Positions 43,771 through 56,689 of a stretch of 64,000 nt of DNA are shown here, piece by piece. The notes beneath the pieces are model-generated. The model saw only the letters and a program-made list of their open reading frames with translations, was not told where the DNA came from and ran no database searches. The translations under genes were made by a program, and so were the position numbers. The first letter of the stretch is position 1. Every line of letters starts with the position of its first letter. The DNA lies in assembly GCA_022747635.1 (NCBI GenBank), contig JAKTNV010000002.1, forward strand, positions 110,642,869 through 110,706,868, read 5' to 3'. This DNA comes from Hetaerina americana. Taxonomy: Eukaryota; Arthropoda; Insecta; Odonata; Calopterygidae.

Positions 43771-44917
43771 GGTTCAATAAGTCCTTAGGAAAAAATAGAA
43801 AAACAAATAATTTTGGGTATTTTTTAAATTTTCTACAGAATCTCCCTTTAACTAGATACACTTGATCAGCATTTCTCCAACTTTTTTAAGACGTCAAAAA
43901 AGTAGGATTCTTGAAGGTCCTCAAAATAGGCATCTGTGTTGGCAATGTCCTTGTTTTTAAAGTTTTTCAAGAATGGTAATAAAGTCACTTGGGGTCAAAT
44001 CTTGTGAATACAATGTTTTCTATAATAATTCGAACTTTAATGTCAGAATTTTCTCCGCCGAAACTGCGCAGGTGTGCACCCGTGCATTGGCTTGATGGAA
44101 GGGAATTTTGTTTTGCTAAATGAGAAAGTTTTTCTTGATTTCTTCGCTCAACTGGTGAATGACGACGCACAATAGGTTTTTGCGTTTGTCCTTTTTGCAA
44201 GTAATCGATGCCGATGATTCCGCGTGAATCCCAAAAACCCGCATCCAATCCCCTAGTCGGTAGATTTCACCGCCTTCGCCTTATTCGCAGCCGGATCGCT
44301 TTTAGAGGCCCACTGTTTCGACTGTTGCTCTGTCCCTGGAGTTTAGTAATGCACATATCCATGTTTGGTCCACAGCTATATATCGACAATGAAGCTAGTC
44401 TGGACTGCGATTGAAAAGCGCCGAACCAGCCTCCGAATCGACCACAGGTTTGCATTTATTCTCCACTGAGAGCATCCATCTTGCTGACATTTTTTCGCGC
44501 CCAAATTTTTGTGTAAAATTGAAAATACTGCACCTAGGAAGGTGCCTGTGGCCTCAACTATTTTGCGAGTTTTGATTCGCCGATCACTTCAAACCATATC
44601 GTAGATTTTTCCAATCTTTCGAAGGAAGTCACTTCCACTGGACGTCCCGAAAGATGTTATAATACTTGTGGATATACGGTTTTCTATGTTTAAACTCATT
44701 AGCCCAATTGTAAACACGGGAGCAGATGTGGAAAAAGCTTCGTCCAACTCGGCTTTAATTTCTTTCGGTGTCAAGTCTTTTAAAGCGAAGGATCACTGTA
44801 CTACTCTCATTTTTTTCATTTTTCTAACTAAACAAAAGATTGTTGCTTTAATTGACTATAATAATGAAACAACGTTATGAATATAACTCATGGATATTCT
44901 GAGGACTGATTGGAGGA
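43771..44917 (-). mobile_element. Decayed mariner, near full length, same family as 10866-11420
   Basis: The left end ggttcaataagtccttagga matches the end of the element at 10866 (gttcaataagtcccagga). The right end (ctgaggactgattgga at about 44897-44912) is a diverged inverse of it. On the minus strand, 44774-44589 encodes the N-terminal part (TPKEIKAELDEAFSTSAPVF, then KIGKIYDMV) and 44248-43985 the catalytic middle (FWDSRGIIGIDYLQKGQTQ). A C-terminal trace lies at 43985-43860. Many stops and frameshifts are present, so it is inactive. Confidence 0.8.
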
Positions 44918-47589
44918 CCCACGTACTGCGTGGCGGTTTAAATGGACCGCTGAGCTCATTCTCTTCAGAAAATGTGAGCGAAACTGCAATCTGAATCTGA
45001 CTTAGGGAGAGAGGAGATATTAACTCGGCCAGGCGATTAACCTCTCGCCTGCTAAGAGAGGCGCAGCATCTGACGTGACTCAGTGATGGGCGACTCGCTC
45101 AGATGACGGACTCCACCAAAAAAAGGTCAAAGCGGTGGGCTAAATTACTTTGGAATTCTGCATTTCTCGGCAACCAAAGACCCCCGGCGATGATGCTTCT
45201 GTGCCTACCGCAGTAAATCGATCCCAAATAATTGTCGTCGAAAGATTCACCCTTAAACCGCCAAGGGAAGCAAGAGAAGACTCAAATCGTTCGAGGACCA
45301 TTCGTAATGTGATTTGAAGTTCCACATTTCTCTGATCAATCATTTGTCATCGGCTTTTATTCATGGATACTCGAAAAGATTCGAATAATTTCCGTTTGAT
45401 TCATTTACGCTGGACGCTTTTCAGGGTTCTTTTCATTTCGTATGTGACTTGATGACATGGATAATATATTCGCCAACATTCGAGTTAAATCTCTCATAAC
45501 ACTTGGATAGCAAATTATTGCCATGGACCGCGGAGTTCATCCTTTTCCGTGACCATTTGTTTTGAGAACCTTGACCTCCTTGTGAGGACTTATCGCACTC
45601 ACAGTGATTAAAGGGGCAATGCGTTTTCGATATGGAGACTCTGTCGCAGGCTTAGAGAACTGATATTGTCCATTGTTCAATGCTTATGCTATCCAGACAC
45701 AGCGGTCCGGGGTCGAGTATTTTTTAAATCGACTTCCCTAAAGTTAAGCTTACCTCCTGTTCGCTTACGTTCACGTATATTCCCATTTCCATTCAGTTAA
45801 GTTACGTGCTGTGAATATGCTCTGCATGATCTCGGGCATATTTTCAGAACGTTAACTTTGCTGACTGAGATAGGCCGTGTTAAAATGCGTATATATTATT
45901 GCGTGAGCTTTCTCGCAAAAGCCTGCTCAAATCTATCTAATCGCTGTCGCCTCACGAGAGAATCAAGTGATCATGCCATTTGGTGAAACTTATAGATGTG
46001 TATTCCTTTCCTTCTAAGGAGCCAAAACATGAAAGTATGCGAAATATGTATCGCTCTTTCCTAGTCAATCGTTGAGAATTTTCGATCGATCGTATTTCTT
46101 CTGTTTTGAGAAGCACCGAGTAACGAGTCTGGGTATTCAGTGGGATCAAATTATGTATTTTCGAATTAAAATGAATGAAATCCACATTGAAATGCTTATT
46201 AAATCACACATTTTATAAAACTGTAAACGTTTTGGTTTTCAGCTCTGAAATCCATCGTCACCAAGTTATTCCATGCACCCAAGGTTGAATGAAGCGTTAC
46301 GTGGTCTCGTGATATATCCAGGTATGCGTCAGAAGCATGTGAGTCTCGATTCCGTTAGCTAGCCTACGTGTAATACGCTCGTTTGCGTAATTTGTCGAAG
46401 AAAGTTCTATTTCGCAAGTGCTCAGTGATTTTAATTAGGGTTTTCATAATAATATTTAAAGTAATTTTCACGTTTTCAATCCCCGTTCGGAGAAACTGAA
46501 TAGCGGATTGTTTTCATCGCATATAACTCTCTTGGATCAGCGGTAAGGAATAATGCAGTTTGTTCATTTCGTTTGTCGAATCACAGTATCTTCCTGAATT
46601 TTCACTTTGCATAAGTATAGACGTAGTTTAACGAAAGAAGTAGACAAAGGGTGGTTTTAAGATGCGTCTCGAGCTCAATTAGATTCGTTTTCGCTCCAGT
46701 AAAAATTACCCATTTCCGTCATAGTGTTTCTCCCGGGAGTTGTCGCGAATAGTGCGCGGGAAAAACGAATATTTATCCGTTAGTCAGTCTATCTCTTTGA
46801 TTTTTGCTTACGGTTATATGTTCTGCATATGTATTTGGGGGCTGAGTTATATCTTCTATGCATCGAAGATGTCGGATGCAAAACCACACGATTGGTACCT
46901 TTGCTATCGGTTTAATCTATCCCTCAGTCTTCGAACATCTCAAGGCTCCCATCCTAGATCTAGCTAACCGAAGCCGGTGGACTACTGCTAATGATAATTG
47001 TAAAATTCGCGCACGGACACTAATTTCAAAATTTGAGACGAATCGTCACTCCCTTCGTCTTGGATTGCTGCGTTTCCATTTTAAGTGCGAAATATTTCAA
47101 CGGCACTAATTCCTTACAACAATTAAAAAAAAAACAATTGAAATGGGACTCAAAATTTTATATCAAGATTAGACCTTGACTCTTAAGGGTTTCGGAAAAT
47201 ATAAATGTTTAATCGCAAACCATTTATTTTTTTTCGTGTGTGTAGCATATGGGTGGGGTCTGAGTTGGCCATGAAAGGTGTATGGAATGGATGGACCGGT
47301 AATAAATAAGTATGGAAAAATTATTCTTCGCTGGTTTGATCTTACCATAGCACAATTCTTTCATACTCGTGAATTGTCTGCGCATCGTATCCAAATTCCT
47401 TTTCTTTGCCCACTCATTCTTCACGCAACGCTCCCACTTTTGCCTCATCTAGTACCTCGTGCCGAATGAATTCAGTCGACATTTATGCTTGTCGCTTACA
47501 ATACCAACCAACAATAAACCAATATAAATAACAACCAACAATTGCCACTTCCGCTACAGTTCAGCAATGTGGAGAAGAGTGCAGGTAAG

Positions 47590-48220
47590 GGCTATAGCGA
47601 GATAAGATGGTAATAATCTGCACTCGTCTGGATTCTTATTTGGGATTGGGCACTCGAAAGTTAATATTTAGAAACCCCTTCAGCCAAAATTTTAGATCCC
47701 TGGGTGGCCCCAGGGGCCTCCTATCGCAAAAAAATGTGTTTTTTTCGAAAAAAAATTTCCTGAGCGATCCTGTGCTTGAAAAATCTGAAGAAATTCATGA
47801 ACATAAATTATTATGTTCAAAAACATTCTGATTTTTTTTTCAGATTTTATTGATTAAAATTGAGCTCAGGAAAAATGTTTGAATTTTTCAAAGAATTTTT
47901 AGATTATGTAGGCAAGTTTTTGCAAACTTCTAAATACTAATTTTAATGAATTTTTTCCGTTCTTTTAAATGGCATGGTTAGATTTGCCATTTTATCCCCG
48001 GAAGATCCTCAAAATTCGAAAAAAACCCATTTTTTTGGTGTTTTCCCCCGTGTTTTAAGCGCATAAACTCAACTACATGTCAATAAATAACGATTTTTAT
48101 ATATTTATGTTAGTTCACAACTTTGGCTGAAGGGGTTTCTAAATATTAACTTTCGAGTGCCCAATCCCAAATAAGAATCCAGACGAGTGCAGATTATTAC
48201 CATCTTATCTCGCTATAGCC
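47590..48220. mobile_element. Foldback/MITE-like element with identical 99-bp terminal inverted repeats
   Basis: 47590-47688 (starting ggctatagcgagataagatg) is exactly repeated in inverse orientation at 48122-48220. I found no mismatch over 99 bases by reading both copies. The 433-base centre is AT-rich and has no ORF of substance. It contains ggtggccccaggggcc near its left side. No target-site duplication is evident: the flanks are gtaag on the left and ttttc on the right. The family was not recognised. Its perfect arms contrast with the heavily decayed transposons around it. Confidence 0.9.
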
Positions 48221-48879
48221 TTTTCAAACGACATAAAAGACTGCCGCACGAAATGAACGACAAAAATATAAACATAAATTGAAATTTGTTATATTTTGGA
48301 GCGTTTTAAGTACATTGGATCATTTCACCGTATTCATCAATTCATCGAAATCCCTCCAAAAAATTATAGTTCCATTTGGAAAAATTTAGAGTTGCTTTTT
48401 AATAAAAATGAACGTGTTAAGGAAGACTGTTCTCTCATTCTGTGCTTTATTTTTGGCTCTGATGTTCGCCGTGTTCCCTGTTTGGCAGATAACATTCTCA
48501 TAAAACTAGCGTCGGAAACTTTTAAATCCAAATCCTTTCCAAAAACCATCGCTTCTGATGAGTGTTGTTGAGCGGCCGTCTTAATGTGTAACGTTTGATT
48601 GTCTTACGTTTGAACGCCTTTTCTGGTGCGTTCGCGCTGTGTAGGACAAGATTCAATTCCAAAAAATACATGGAATAGCAAATGTTTCGAGTTTGGCTCG
48701 CTTGTCATTCAAACGCATAACTCCTCAAGGTTACGGCGTGCGAGGCTACACTGTTTGGGAGGTTGTCCCGGAGAATTGACACCCAAAGTGGAAGTCGGTG
48801 GAGCGTAAGCAGGGATGCCAGATTTCAAAATACGTTTTGCTGGATAAAAAACCGGATAAAGCGATAGGCGGGGAGAGGG

Positions 48880-48990
48880 CCTTATTAGCGCGGTATGTAG
48901 CTTTGGTTTTGTGTTTCCACGCCGTGGGACAGGGTTCGACTCCCGTTGGTGCCGTATTCAAATGCTTTATAATCCCTTCGTGACCCGAAT
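48880..48990 (+). repeat. Weak tRNA-like segment
   Basis: A B-box match (gggttcgactcccg at about 48931-48944) is preceded by ccacgccgtgggac, which could be part of a tRNA-like head. No cloverleaf can be built, so it is probably a truncated SINE head. Confidence 0.3.
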
Positions 48991-49329
48991 GAAATGTGAT
49001 AAGAAGCATGATGATGGATTTTATCAGTGATAGTTCGCCATCATTCCAAGAGGCCTACATCGAAAAGTGCAAACTTAAGAGTCATTTTTCTCTTTCGTCT
49101 TTCTTAGCAGTCTGCACTGATGCAGAAAAACGCTGGGAAGTGGCGGAACAAAACGTAAAGAAGTGCACAGTATACGAGATCTGTCCAATAAATGCGCGAA
49201 CTGAGGCCATGCAATTCTTTATTTCGCAAAATCTAGTCTACATCGATTTTGTCCCCTGTTCAAAGTACTCTCCATTCGTTGCTATACCTTCTCATTCCAT
49301 CTTCTTTTCAACCGTTTAAAGCCCCCTTG

Positions 49330-49800
49330 TTGAAGTCCTTTTGACAGTTGGGCTTTTTAGTTTTCTCGTCGTTTCTTGCTTTATTGTGTCTTCCACATCT
49401 TCCCAGTGAAATTGTTCTTAATCACGTTGTTGGGAACAGGAAAAAGTCGCGTGGGGGCGAGATCTGGCGAATAAGGAGGATGGTGATTGAATTTTTTGCC
49501 AGAAACTGGCGAACAATCAATACTGAATGTGCAGGTGCATTGTCATGGTGTGAAGGATCCATCCATCATATTTGGTTGAAATAGTGTGTCATGTTGATTT
49601 TCATAGATGCAGTTCATCAGCTATCATTCGGACAGTTATTCGACGATCGGTAAGGACAAGGGAGCGCACACGATCAATGTTGTCGTCATCACAGGTGGTC
49701 GAAGGTCGTCACGGCCTTGTATCATCCGAGGCGTCTTGTCGGCCATCTTTAAAATGCTTAATCCACTTGAATACACGGATGTTTTCTTCAGAGCATTATC
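49330..49800 (-). mobile_element. Internally deleted mariner-like transposase remnant
   Basis: On the minus strand, 49790-49610 reads a mariner N-terminal domain: FKWIKHFKDGRQDASDDTRP, RPSTTCDDDNIDRVRSLV and TDRRITVRMIADELH. It then passes directly to C-terminal remains with DNAPAHSVLIVRQFLA (49550-49500) and HPPYSPDLAP-like sequence (49490-49450). The middle is missing and several frame breaks are present. The ends were not found. Confidence 0.7.
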
Positions 49801-51569
49801 ACTGGCATTTCTCCTGGGTCGATCAGGCGCAAGAAAGATTTTTAAGGCGATTCGGGGAAGAGAATTTCCTGACGAGGGAAGAGAGGGAACGTAGAATATT
49901 TCGCGAACTCTCGGGTCGTTTCTCGCATCGAGAGAAGAATTTTAATCCCAGTGTACATATTTGAGGAAACTTTTCTTTCTTTCTCATTCTAAAATACACG
50001 CCCTTTGTTACGTGAACGGCGTCTTACATAAAATCAGATTTGAGCAAGTTAGCAAGCGGTTACCGATTCAGTGGTCGTGGGGTCATTGCTTCCATTGCCT
50101 TCCCTTACAATTCCAATCTTGGAAATGTCTGTCTGGGACGGCATGGGGTCAAGAAGAATGAGAGTTCAGGAGATAAGGATCCCAGTTGGCTTCACCACTT
50201 TTGCTCGCATTTTTTCGCCTGGCAAACGGCATTTTTGCTGAAGATAATGAATGCTTGCGGTGGCGTGGCTGACTACACGCCAATGCAGCTATAGTTATGC
50301 TACGTATCCATGGCGATGTTGTTTTCATGGCATAAATACAGCATATTCGTTTAAGGTATTAATTTGATATCATATTCGTTTAATATAATGTAATATTCAT
50401 TTTACATCTTAAACGTTATGTTTTAGCCGCCGAATGCAAGTGGCTGTGTCGTCATCCTAAAAAAATAATAGTTCATTTAGATGATAGTTAACAGTTAAAA
50501 GGCATATTGCCTCTGAAACCGACGTGGATGCGAAAAAAATTAACAAAATGAGTTTCCATTTTACGTTGGGTGGTATATAGCGCGCCTTTTCCCACCGTGG
50601 GGTCTCAAGTATGCTTGCATCCGAGAGAGGGCAGGATTTTTCCGTAATGTTCTCATCACGTGCATGTAACGTGCCATGGAATTCTTTTAGCCTCGGCGCC
50701 GTTTTTCGACGCTCGAAAATGAATGCTGTATATATGAAGATGAGAAATCATTCCGCTGTAAGAGAACTTAACAGGTGAGAGAGATGAACGCGTCTAGCGG
50801 TGGAATTTACCTCACAGAGACACTGAAACTTACGACCGTTCGAGATAAGAGAATGTGGGACAGTGGTGAAGAATGGGAATCGTAAAATGGACCTTGAAGG
50901 AGTTCTAGTCATAGCAGGGGAAAGGGTAATAATTGTTGGGAGAAATTTAAATTGACAGAAGGCAAGAAAAGTGTTTCCAGGCAACACAGGTTGGGGGGGG
51001 AGTTAATACCCCCGGTTGAATGATCTAAGTGTAGCGGAAACCGATAGAGGGAGTTGGAATATTCTTGAGAAGTAAGGCGTCGTTTCTGAGACAGATTTTC
51101 GTGCCGATTGAGCATCGTCACCTCCGTGATCATTCCATGCGATGGGCCAGAATGATAAAGGCTTCACGTCACACTAGGGGCGAGATATGAACCCGCGGCC
51201 CTTGGGTTTTTTTCAGGGAGGCGCCCGACTGCGAACTGCGGTGCGCAAGGCAGTGTTTTGTCGCGCTGCGGAGTTGGTTAGGGACGATAAGCCTTCGTGA
51301 TAAATGGCTCCTCTGCGTTATTTTCGCGCGTGGTGTCAAACTTATTTGGCCACCTCTATTTGCAAGGGCAATGGACTCCCCTCCGTGTGAGAGACTCCAC
51401 TGGGTGACTGCCTCCCATCTCAGTGTCTTTTCCCTCCTCCTCCCCTTTAGGTCCTAACCTCATCTTAATTCCCCAACCCTCTCATAAACATCTGTTGTTT
51501 CATGGGATTGAGGCGTTTTTCCCTCATCTAAAGTGTTTCTGATTTGACAGAATCACTCAAATTGTCGTT

Positions 51570-52230
51570 CCGCTGTGGTCAGATGCCTCTGCAGCCACCT
51601 AACTGAAGAACAGACGTGCGTGATGCCCTTTCCCCTGACCCACTTTGTCCTTTCTGGCATGGGTGACCCTACCAAGATCAATGTCCCCGGGAGCTCAGCT
51701 CTAGGGATCATTGGGAACCGAGTCATCATCATAAGTATTTCAATCCTAAGATTGGTTCACTGCAGCCCTCCAATTCATCCATATTTAGTGTTAATTCCCT
51801 AATCCTCTTATATATCTTCCCTGTTTTACGTCCTTCCTAATTTGCCCTATGTACTTGTCTCTTGGCCTTTCTTGCGGGATTTTTCCTTCAATTTTTCCTT
51901 CTATTATGTCTCCATTGTGCCTCAAGGTATGTCCAATCCATCTAGTTCTTCTTTGCCGTAAAGTTCTCCATATGGTCCTTTCATCTTCTGCTCTTCTATA
52001 TATTTACTTCATCGTTCCTCACTTTGTCTGTCCATTTAATCTTCAGCATTCTCCTCCAGCACCATGTTTCAAATGCTTCCAGTCTTCGTTGTTCCACTTT
52101 TCCAATATTCCATGTCTCCGATCCGTAGAGGGAACCCAGAAGCGTATCCAAAATTGTGAAGAGGATCTTGGTTGGGAATCACCCAATGGAGCGAAGGTTA
52201 AATTACAGATTGAATCTCTAGCATAAATTG
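51570..52230 (-). mobile_element. Fragment of RTE-like LINE (same family as 60880-62560)
   Basis: 51640-51720 (ggcatgggtgaccctaccaa and following) closely matches 62480-62540, the 5' region of the LINE in the SLC46 intron. On the minus strand, 52140-51830 encodes a broken RT C-terminal region: YGSETWNIGKVEQRRLEAFE, then WCWRRMLKIKWTDKVRNDEV, comparable with ETWSLKQEDRRRLEAFEMWL of the other copy. It appears to be two pieces of one family brought together by deletion. Confidence 0.7.
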
Positions 52231-52337
52231 GAACGACATCTCTTTAGCAGTGATGTTGAAAATGAATCCATCCCATGTACTCACATCGTACTAATTTTAC
52301 TGGCATGAGTTCCATGCCAGTAAACGAACCAGTTCCC

Positions 52338-53619
52338 ACGAACGATATTTAAAAAAGTAAGGTGACTTTTCAAATTTCGCAGGCAACAAACATTCGACTT
52401 TTTAATTTTTTTGTATTGGTACACATGTCCTAAACATTTTTTTACTATTTCAACAATATATAATGCTTAGTTTGTTATTGACAGATACAAATGTTTGATT
52501 TGTTTTGGTGAACTCTGCGATTTTCTACTACTAATAAAATTGATCAAAGAATTATCATCAAATTTTGTATAAAAAATGGAATTGAGCGCTCCAAAACACT
52601 TGAAATGTTGGCACTGGCATACGGTGAGTCTGTTCTGAGTAAAAAAAATGTTTAGAAGGGTTAAAAGCTCTTAAAAAGTTGACCGAGAAGATGTCAATGA
52701 CGGACCTCACTCTGGACGCGCCAGCACGTCAACAAAAGATGGAAACATGGAGGCAAATTGTTTTTAAACATCGTTGAATCTTCGAATTAGAGAAGTTGCT
52801 GAGGATGTCTGAATATCGGTTGGCCCGTGCCATGCAATTTTGGGCATTATATGTGTGTCAGCGAAGCTCGTTCCGAAACTGCTTAATTTTGACCAGAAGA
52901 ACCGTCGCATGAGCATCGCTCAGGAGCTGTTGAATTACGTTAATGATGATCCTGATTTGCTCAAAAGGATCATAAATGGTGACGAATCATGGGTGTATGA
53001 CGTCGAAACCAAAGCCCAATTGTCCCAACGGAAGAACTCCCGAGACCGAAAAAAGTACGCCAAGTTCGATCAAATGTCAAGGTTTCGCTCAGTTTTCTTC
53101 GGTTACCGTGGCGTAGAGCATCAGGAGTTCTCACCACAATGTCAATAAGGAGTATTACCTTGGAGTTATGTGCCGTTTGCGAGGAGCAATTCGAAGAAAA
53201 CGTCCGGGGTTGTGGAAAAACAATTCATGGCTTTTGCATCACGCTAATGCACCTGGTCACTCATCGTCGTCGCTCGTGAGAGATTTGTTGGCCACAATCA
53301 TGCCTCAGCCACCATGTTCACCGGATTTGCCCCCCCCCCCTTGCGACTTTTCACTGACCCCAAAACCGAAGAGACCTATGAAAGGGCGGAGATTTGAAAC
53401 GATTGAGGAGATGAAGACTGCATCGCTGGAAGAGCTCAAGGCTATGCCAAAGGTTGCTTATCAGAATTGCTTCGAGGATTGGAAAAAGCGATGGCACAAG
53501 TGAGGGGGATTATTATATCTGGGGTGATTACTTTATAAAGGGATCATTTGAATATTGAAGAATAAATAAATATTTTTTCATTAAAAATAAGTCTCCGTAC
53601 TTTTTGAACTCGCCTCGTA
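52338..53619 (+). mobile_element. Near full-length mariner (about 1.28 kb), catalytically dead
   Basis: This is the only recognised mariner on the + strand. The right end (tccgtactttttgaactcgcctcgta, 53594-53619) and left end (52338-52367, acgaacgatatttaaaaaag) are related inverted repeats. The length is typical of the family. The N-terminal region (52560-52840) is broken. 52840-53148 carries KLLNFDQKNRRMSIAQELL and the first catalytic Asp (INGDESWVYD). 53168-53503 carries HHANAPGH, where the usual Asp is Ala, then PDLPPPPCDF with the third Asp, and the tail FEDWKKRW. A run of 11 C at 53330-53340 interrupts the third motif. Confidence 0.85.
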
Positions 53620-53805
53620 TAAGCGGGCGGATAAGCTTTTTACCCGTCTTCAACTATCCCAAGGTAGTAGTGGACTTTGTTGAATTCGTTCTCCATGAGA
53701 ATTCTTTCGGTAGGAAATGCTGCTTATGCCGGAAATGGGATTGGCAAGACACCTCTCGTAGATGTCAATTGATAAGCTGAATACAGAAGCAGGGTTTCGC
53801 GATGA

Positions 53806-54290
53806 TGATACGAGGGTCATCCGGAAAGTAGTACCCGTTCGTGAAATAAAGACACAAAAGTAAATATTAACAAACATAAAAAATTTTATTTGAAAGAGGA
53901 TACTTTAAACTACTTCTCAACATAATCTCCAAGCAAATTAAGGCATTTGTCATAACGTGTGACAAGTTTCTGTATTCCTGCTGCATAGTCCTTCGCCGCC
54001 AGCTCATTGAGATACGCGAGGGACCCATCTTGCACAATTTTTTGCATAATGCAGATGGTGTTTAACAATTTCATGAACAATTGTTCGAGAAACATTGGGA
54101 AAATGCTCACAGATGTCATCAATTGTGACGCGCCGATCGTTCCTCACGAATTCGTCAACTGAGCTCACCAGTTGGTCTGTAATGACAGACGGTCTCCCCG
54201 AACGCTCATCGTCGTGTGTGTTCCCCCTCCCCATGTTGAAGTTGCGACACCACCGCCGAACAGCCGAACTCGTAGAATAAAGAATTGATA
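53806..54290 (-). mobile_element. Internally deleted mariner of another family
   Basis: The left end acgagggtcatccggaaagt is a typical mariner terminus. On the minus strand, 54290-54004 encodes the N-terminal part (VRRWCRNFNMG-like, then ERSGRPSVITDQLVSSVDEF, ICEHFPNVSRTIVHEIV, and CARWVPR). It jumps at about 54010 to the C-terminal tail (KDYAAGIQKLVTRYDKCLNL, DYVEK). The whole catalytic core is gone and no right terminal repeat was found. Confidence 0.8.
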
Positions 54291-56439
54291 TAAAATATAT
54301 GATAGAGATAAATCACCGAATGCGTGCGCTATCAGAGGGTGAGATTCTCGAGGGGTGAGTGAGATTAGGGGTGGCAATGATCCGAAATACTCAAAAATGC
54401 AATTGGGACATCTCCGCTCCTGCGACAGTTGAGGCAGGCAAAGGCGCACAATTTTAAATCTATCCCGCAGAGCTCGCCTGATGCATGTTTTCTTTCTTGA
54501 TGACAACGTCTTCGTGTCGCAATGAAAGATGATTTTGGCCAAACTCTAGCCTTCGATGAAGAACTACGGAAGGACTCACCAGCTGGATACTCAAACCAAT
54601 ACTCTTTATTTGTAAGATTTTCAAATGAAAATTTAGTGGTTAGTTTTGATGCAATGAGTGTCTTATCAAGGGAATTTAGGAAGGTGTAAACTGGCGCAGA
54701 AATATGTAATGATCACATAAGAGTTTAAATAAATCTTTGGGTTTTTTTTACTCACTATCGTAATGTAGATGCCTAAACCCTCTTCCCATTTCAACTAAAC
54801 GAAAAGTTGTAATGTTTCATGATAATCTTATGTGCTGTTTTTTTGTATCCCTAAGTTTTGCATACTTGGTGCCAGCGACTACGTCTGACATCGCTGGATC
54901 AATTATTCCATACAGCTGTTGGTGGATTAAAATCGTATTTTAGGACTTCTTGTGTGAGCTGTTTCTTCCGCATGATGTCGCCAGTGGGCACGAGGTTTTG
55001 GAGATGTTTCGGAATAATGCGATTAGATTTTGCCAGACATTATGAAAACTTCATTAAAAAACAAAATGATACAATTGAAAAGTTCGCATTTAAAAAAATA
55101 ATCCGAGACGATCGAATTTTGCAGCGACTGTTTACAATGTACGAAGCCTCAGCTGTGGACATAAAGCATAGTGAACGTAAGTACGTTTGCCACGGATGTA
55201 ATAGCTAGATAAAGGATGCGACAGTTTGATTGTCGTTACTCATTGAAGTGAATTGATTGAAATCTTAATCCCAAGTGAAGCATTTGCTGCCTTATGTGTG
55301 TGAAAGAAAGTTGTTTAAAAATTGTATTTAAGAAATTCACAGAAAATCATATCCAAACAAGACCTAACTAATGTTACTTTCTGTATTTTCACCCTATTTA
55401 TGCAACAAATTTGAAGCCCTTACACCTTACAGTCTTGATGTGATGTTTCACCGAAGGAACAAATAAATTAATTTTCAGATTTACATGTTTATAAGATTAG
55501 GATACGGTTTTCATTTCACTTTTCACTTACATGACAGTCGTAACGCGCCTTGAAAACCTGGAAAGGTCCTAGATTTTGAAAGTGTCTGGTAATTTGGGGA
55601 AAATTAGAAAAATGCCCTGGAAATTTTGTGCGACTACAGGGAAACGCTTTTTTTGTTCATTTGCTTACAAATTAGATGGCATGGAAGTGCTATCCCTTCT
55701 CCATATTTGAAAAAACCGACGGCCAATGTTCAAGCCCTGGACTTTAAATTTTGACTTAACACGCCATGCATTTTCTAGTCATGCAAATATTTCTCATAAG
55801 GGAAGAAACTTTTAATCGATTTTAAACGAGTATTTAGCATGTTTTTATGAAGGCTGTGGTTTTTAAGAGAACTTAGACTATATTTTATAAGTGGAATTGT
55901 TTTTATTGTGGTTTCACGGACTTATCTAGGTACATTTTAAGCTGTGAGAACAAAATGACCTGGAAAAACTGAAAATATTGGTATGGAAATTTCCAGGAAT
56001 TCCGTTCTTACATTCTTGTGGCTACTCTCAAGGGGTGAATCTACGTAATGGCACAAATACCTGTGGCGTAAGGCACGCTAATGACGTTATCGAAAGTCGT
56101 TGCACTGGTTGGACAATCGGTAGTTGAAAGTTGTACGCTACCGTTATTTGATGACAAACAGTGAGTGTTTTTGAAGATATCTCACGATTGATTTTATTCT
56201 TTAACTGCTTCAAAAATATTTTTGTGATTATTTTTTTGTTCTGTCAGTGATAAAACCTATTATACTTGTACTAATGGAATCCCTTATCACTCTCTTCCAA
56301 TCATCGAAAGCGTGTAGGATAAGAATTAATCAAAATATTCTTCTGGGGGACATTCCAATTTCAAACACACTTGGTATGCTTCTATATATCTCCTGAATGA
56401 ACGTTTCCGTTGTATAGAGAGCAGAAACACAGCAATTTC
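54291..56439. other. Unrecognised intronic or intergenic DNA
   Basis: This stretch has no conserved exon or clear transposon domain. The open frame at 54858-55208 (+, 116 codons) has a normal composition but no signature that I recognise and no obvious splice context. I leave it uncalled. Confidence 0.35.
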
Positions 56440-56600
56440 ACAATTGATATTTATTGACAACCAAGGATTCACCACTGTCACAGGCGATCGCCTGTCAACC
56501 CTAAGATCGCGAATTCGAATCCCGCCTGGGGCGTGAGTGGTGTGCCCACTATGGTTATTCGGTCCCTAGGGCACCAAGAACACTATTTCATGCGACACTA
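56440..56600 (+). repeat. tRNA-like SINE head fragment
   Basis: A B-box match (gcgaattcgaatcccgcc, about 56509-56526) follows an A-box-like stretch with gcgatcgcctgtcaacccta. A non-tRNA tail follows. The boundaries are not defined. Confidence 0.35.
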
Positions 56601-56689
56601 CATGGTCTGTCCCCAAGAATAGGTAGAATAAATCGGGGGAAACTTCATTGCAGATCAGAGTACATATTACTAAAACTTTTCAAACAGCA

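Noticed and set aside
49572..49964. 130-codon + ORF
   Set aside because: Most of it is the antisense of a mariner N-terminal domain that reads correctly on the minus strand.
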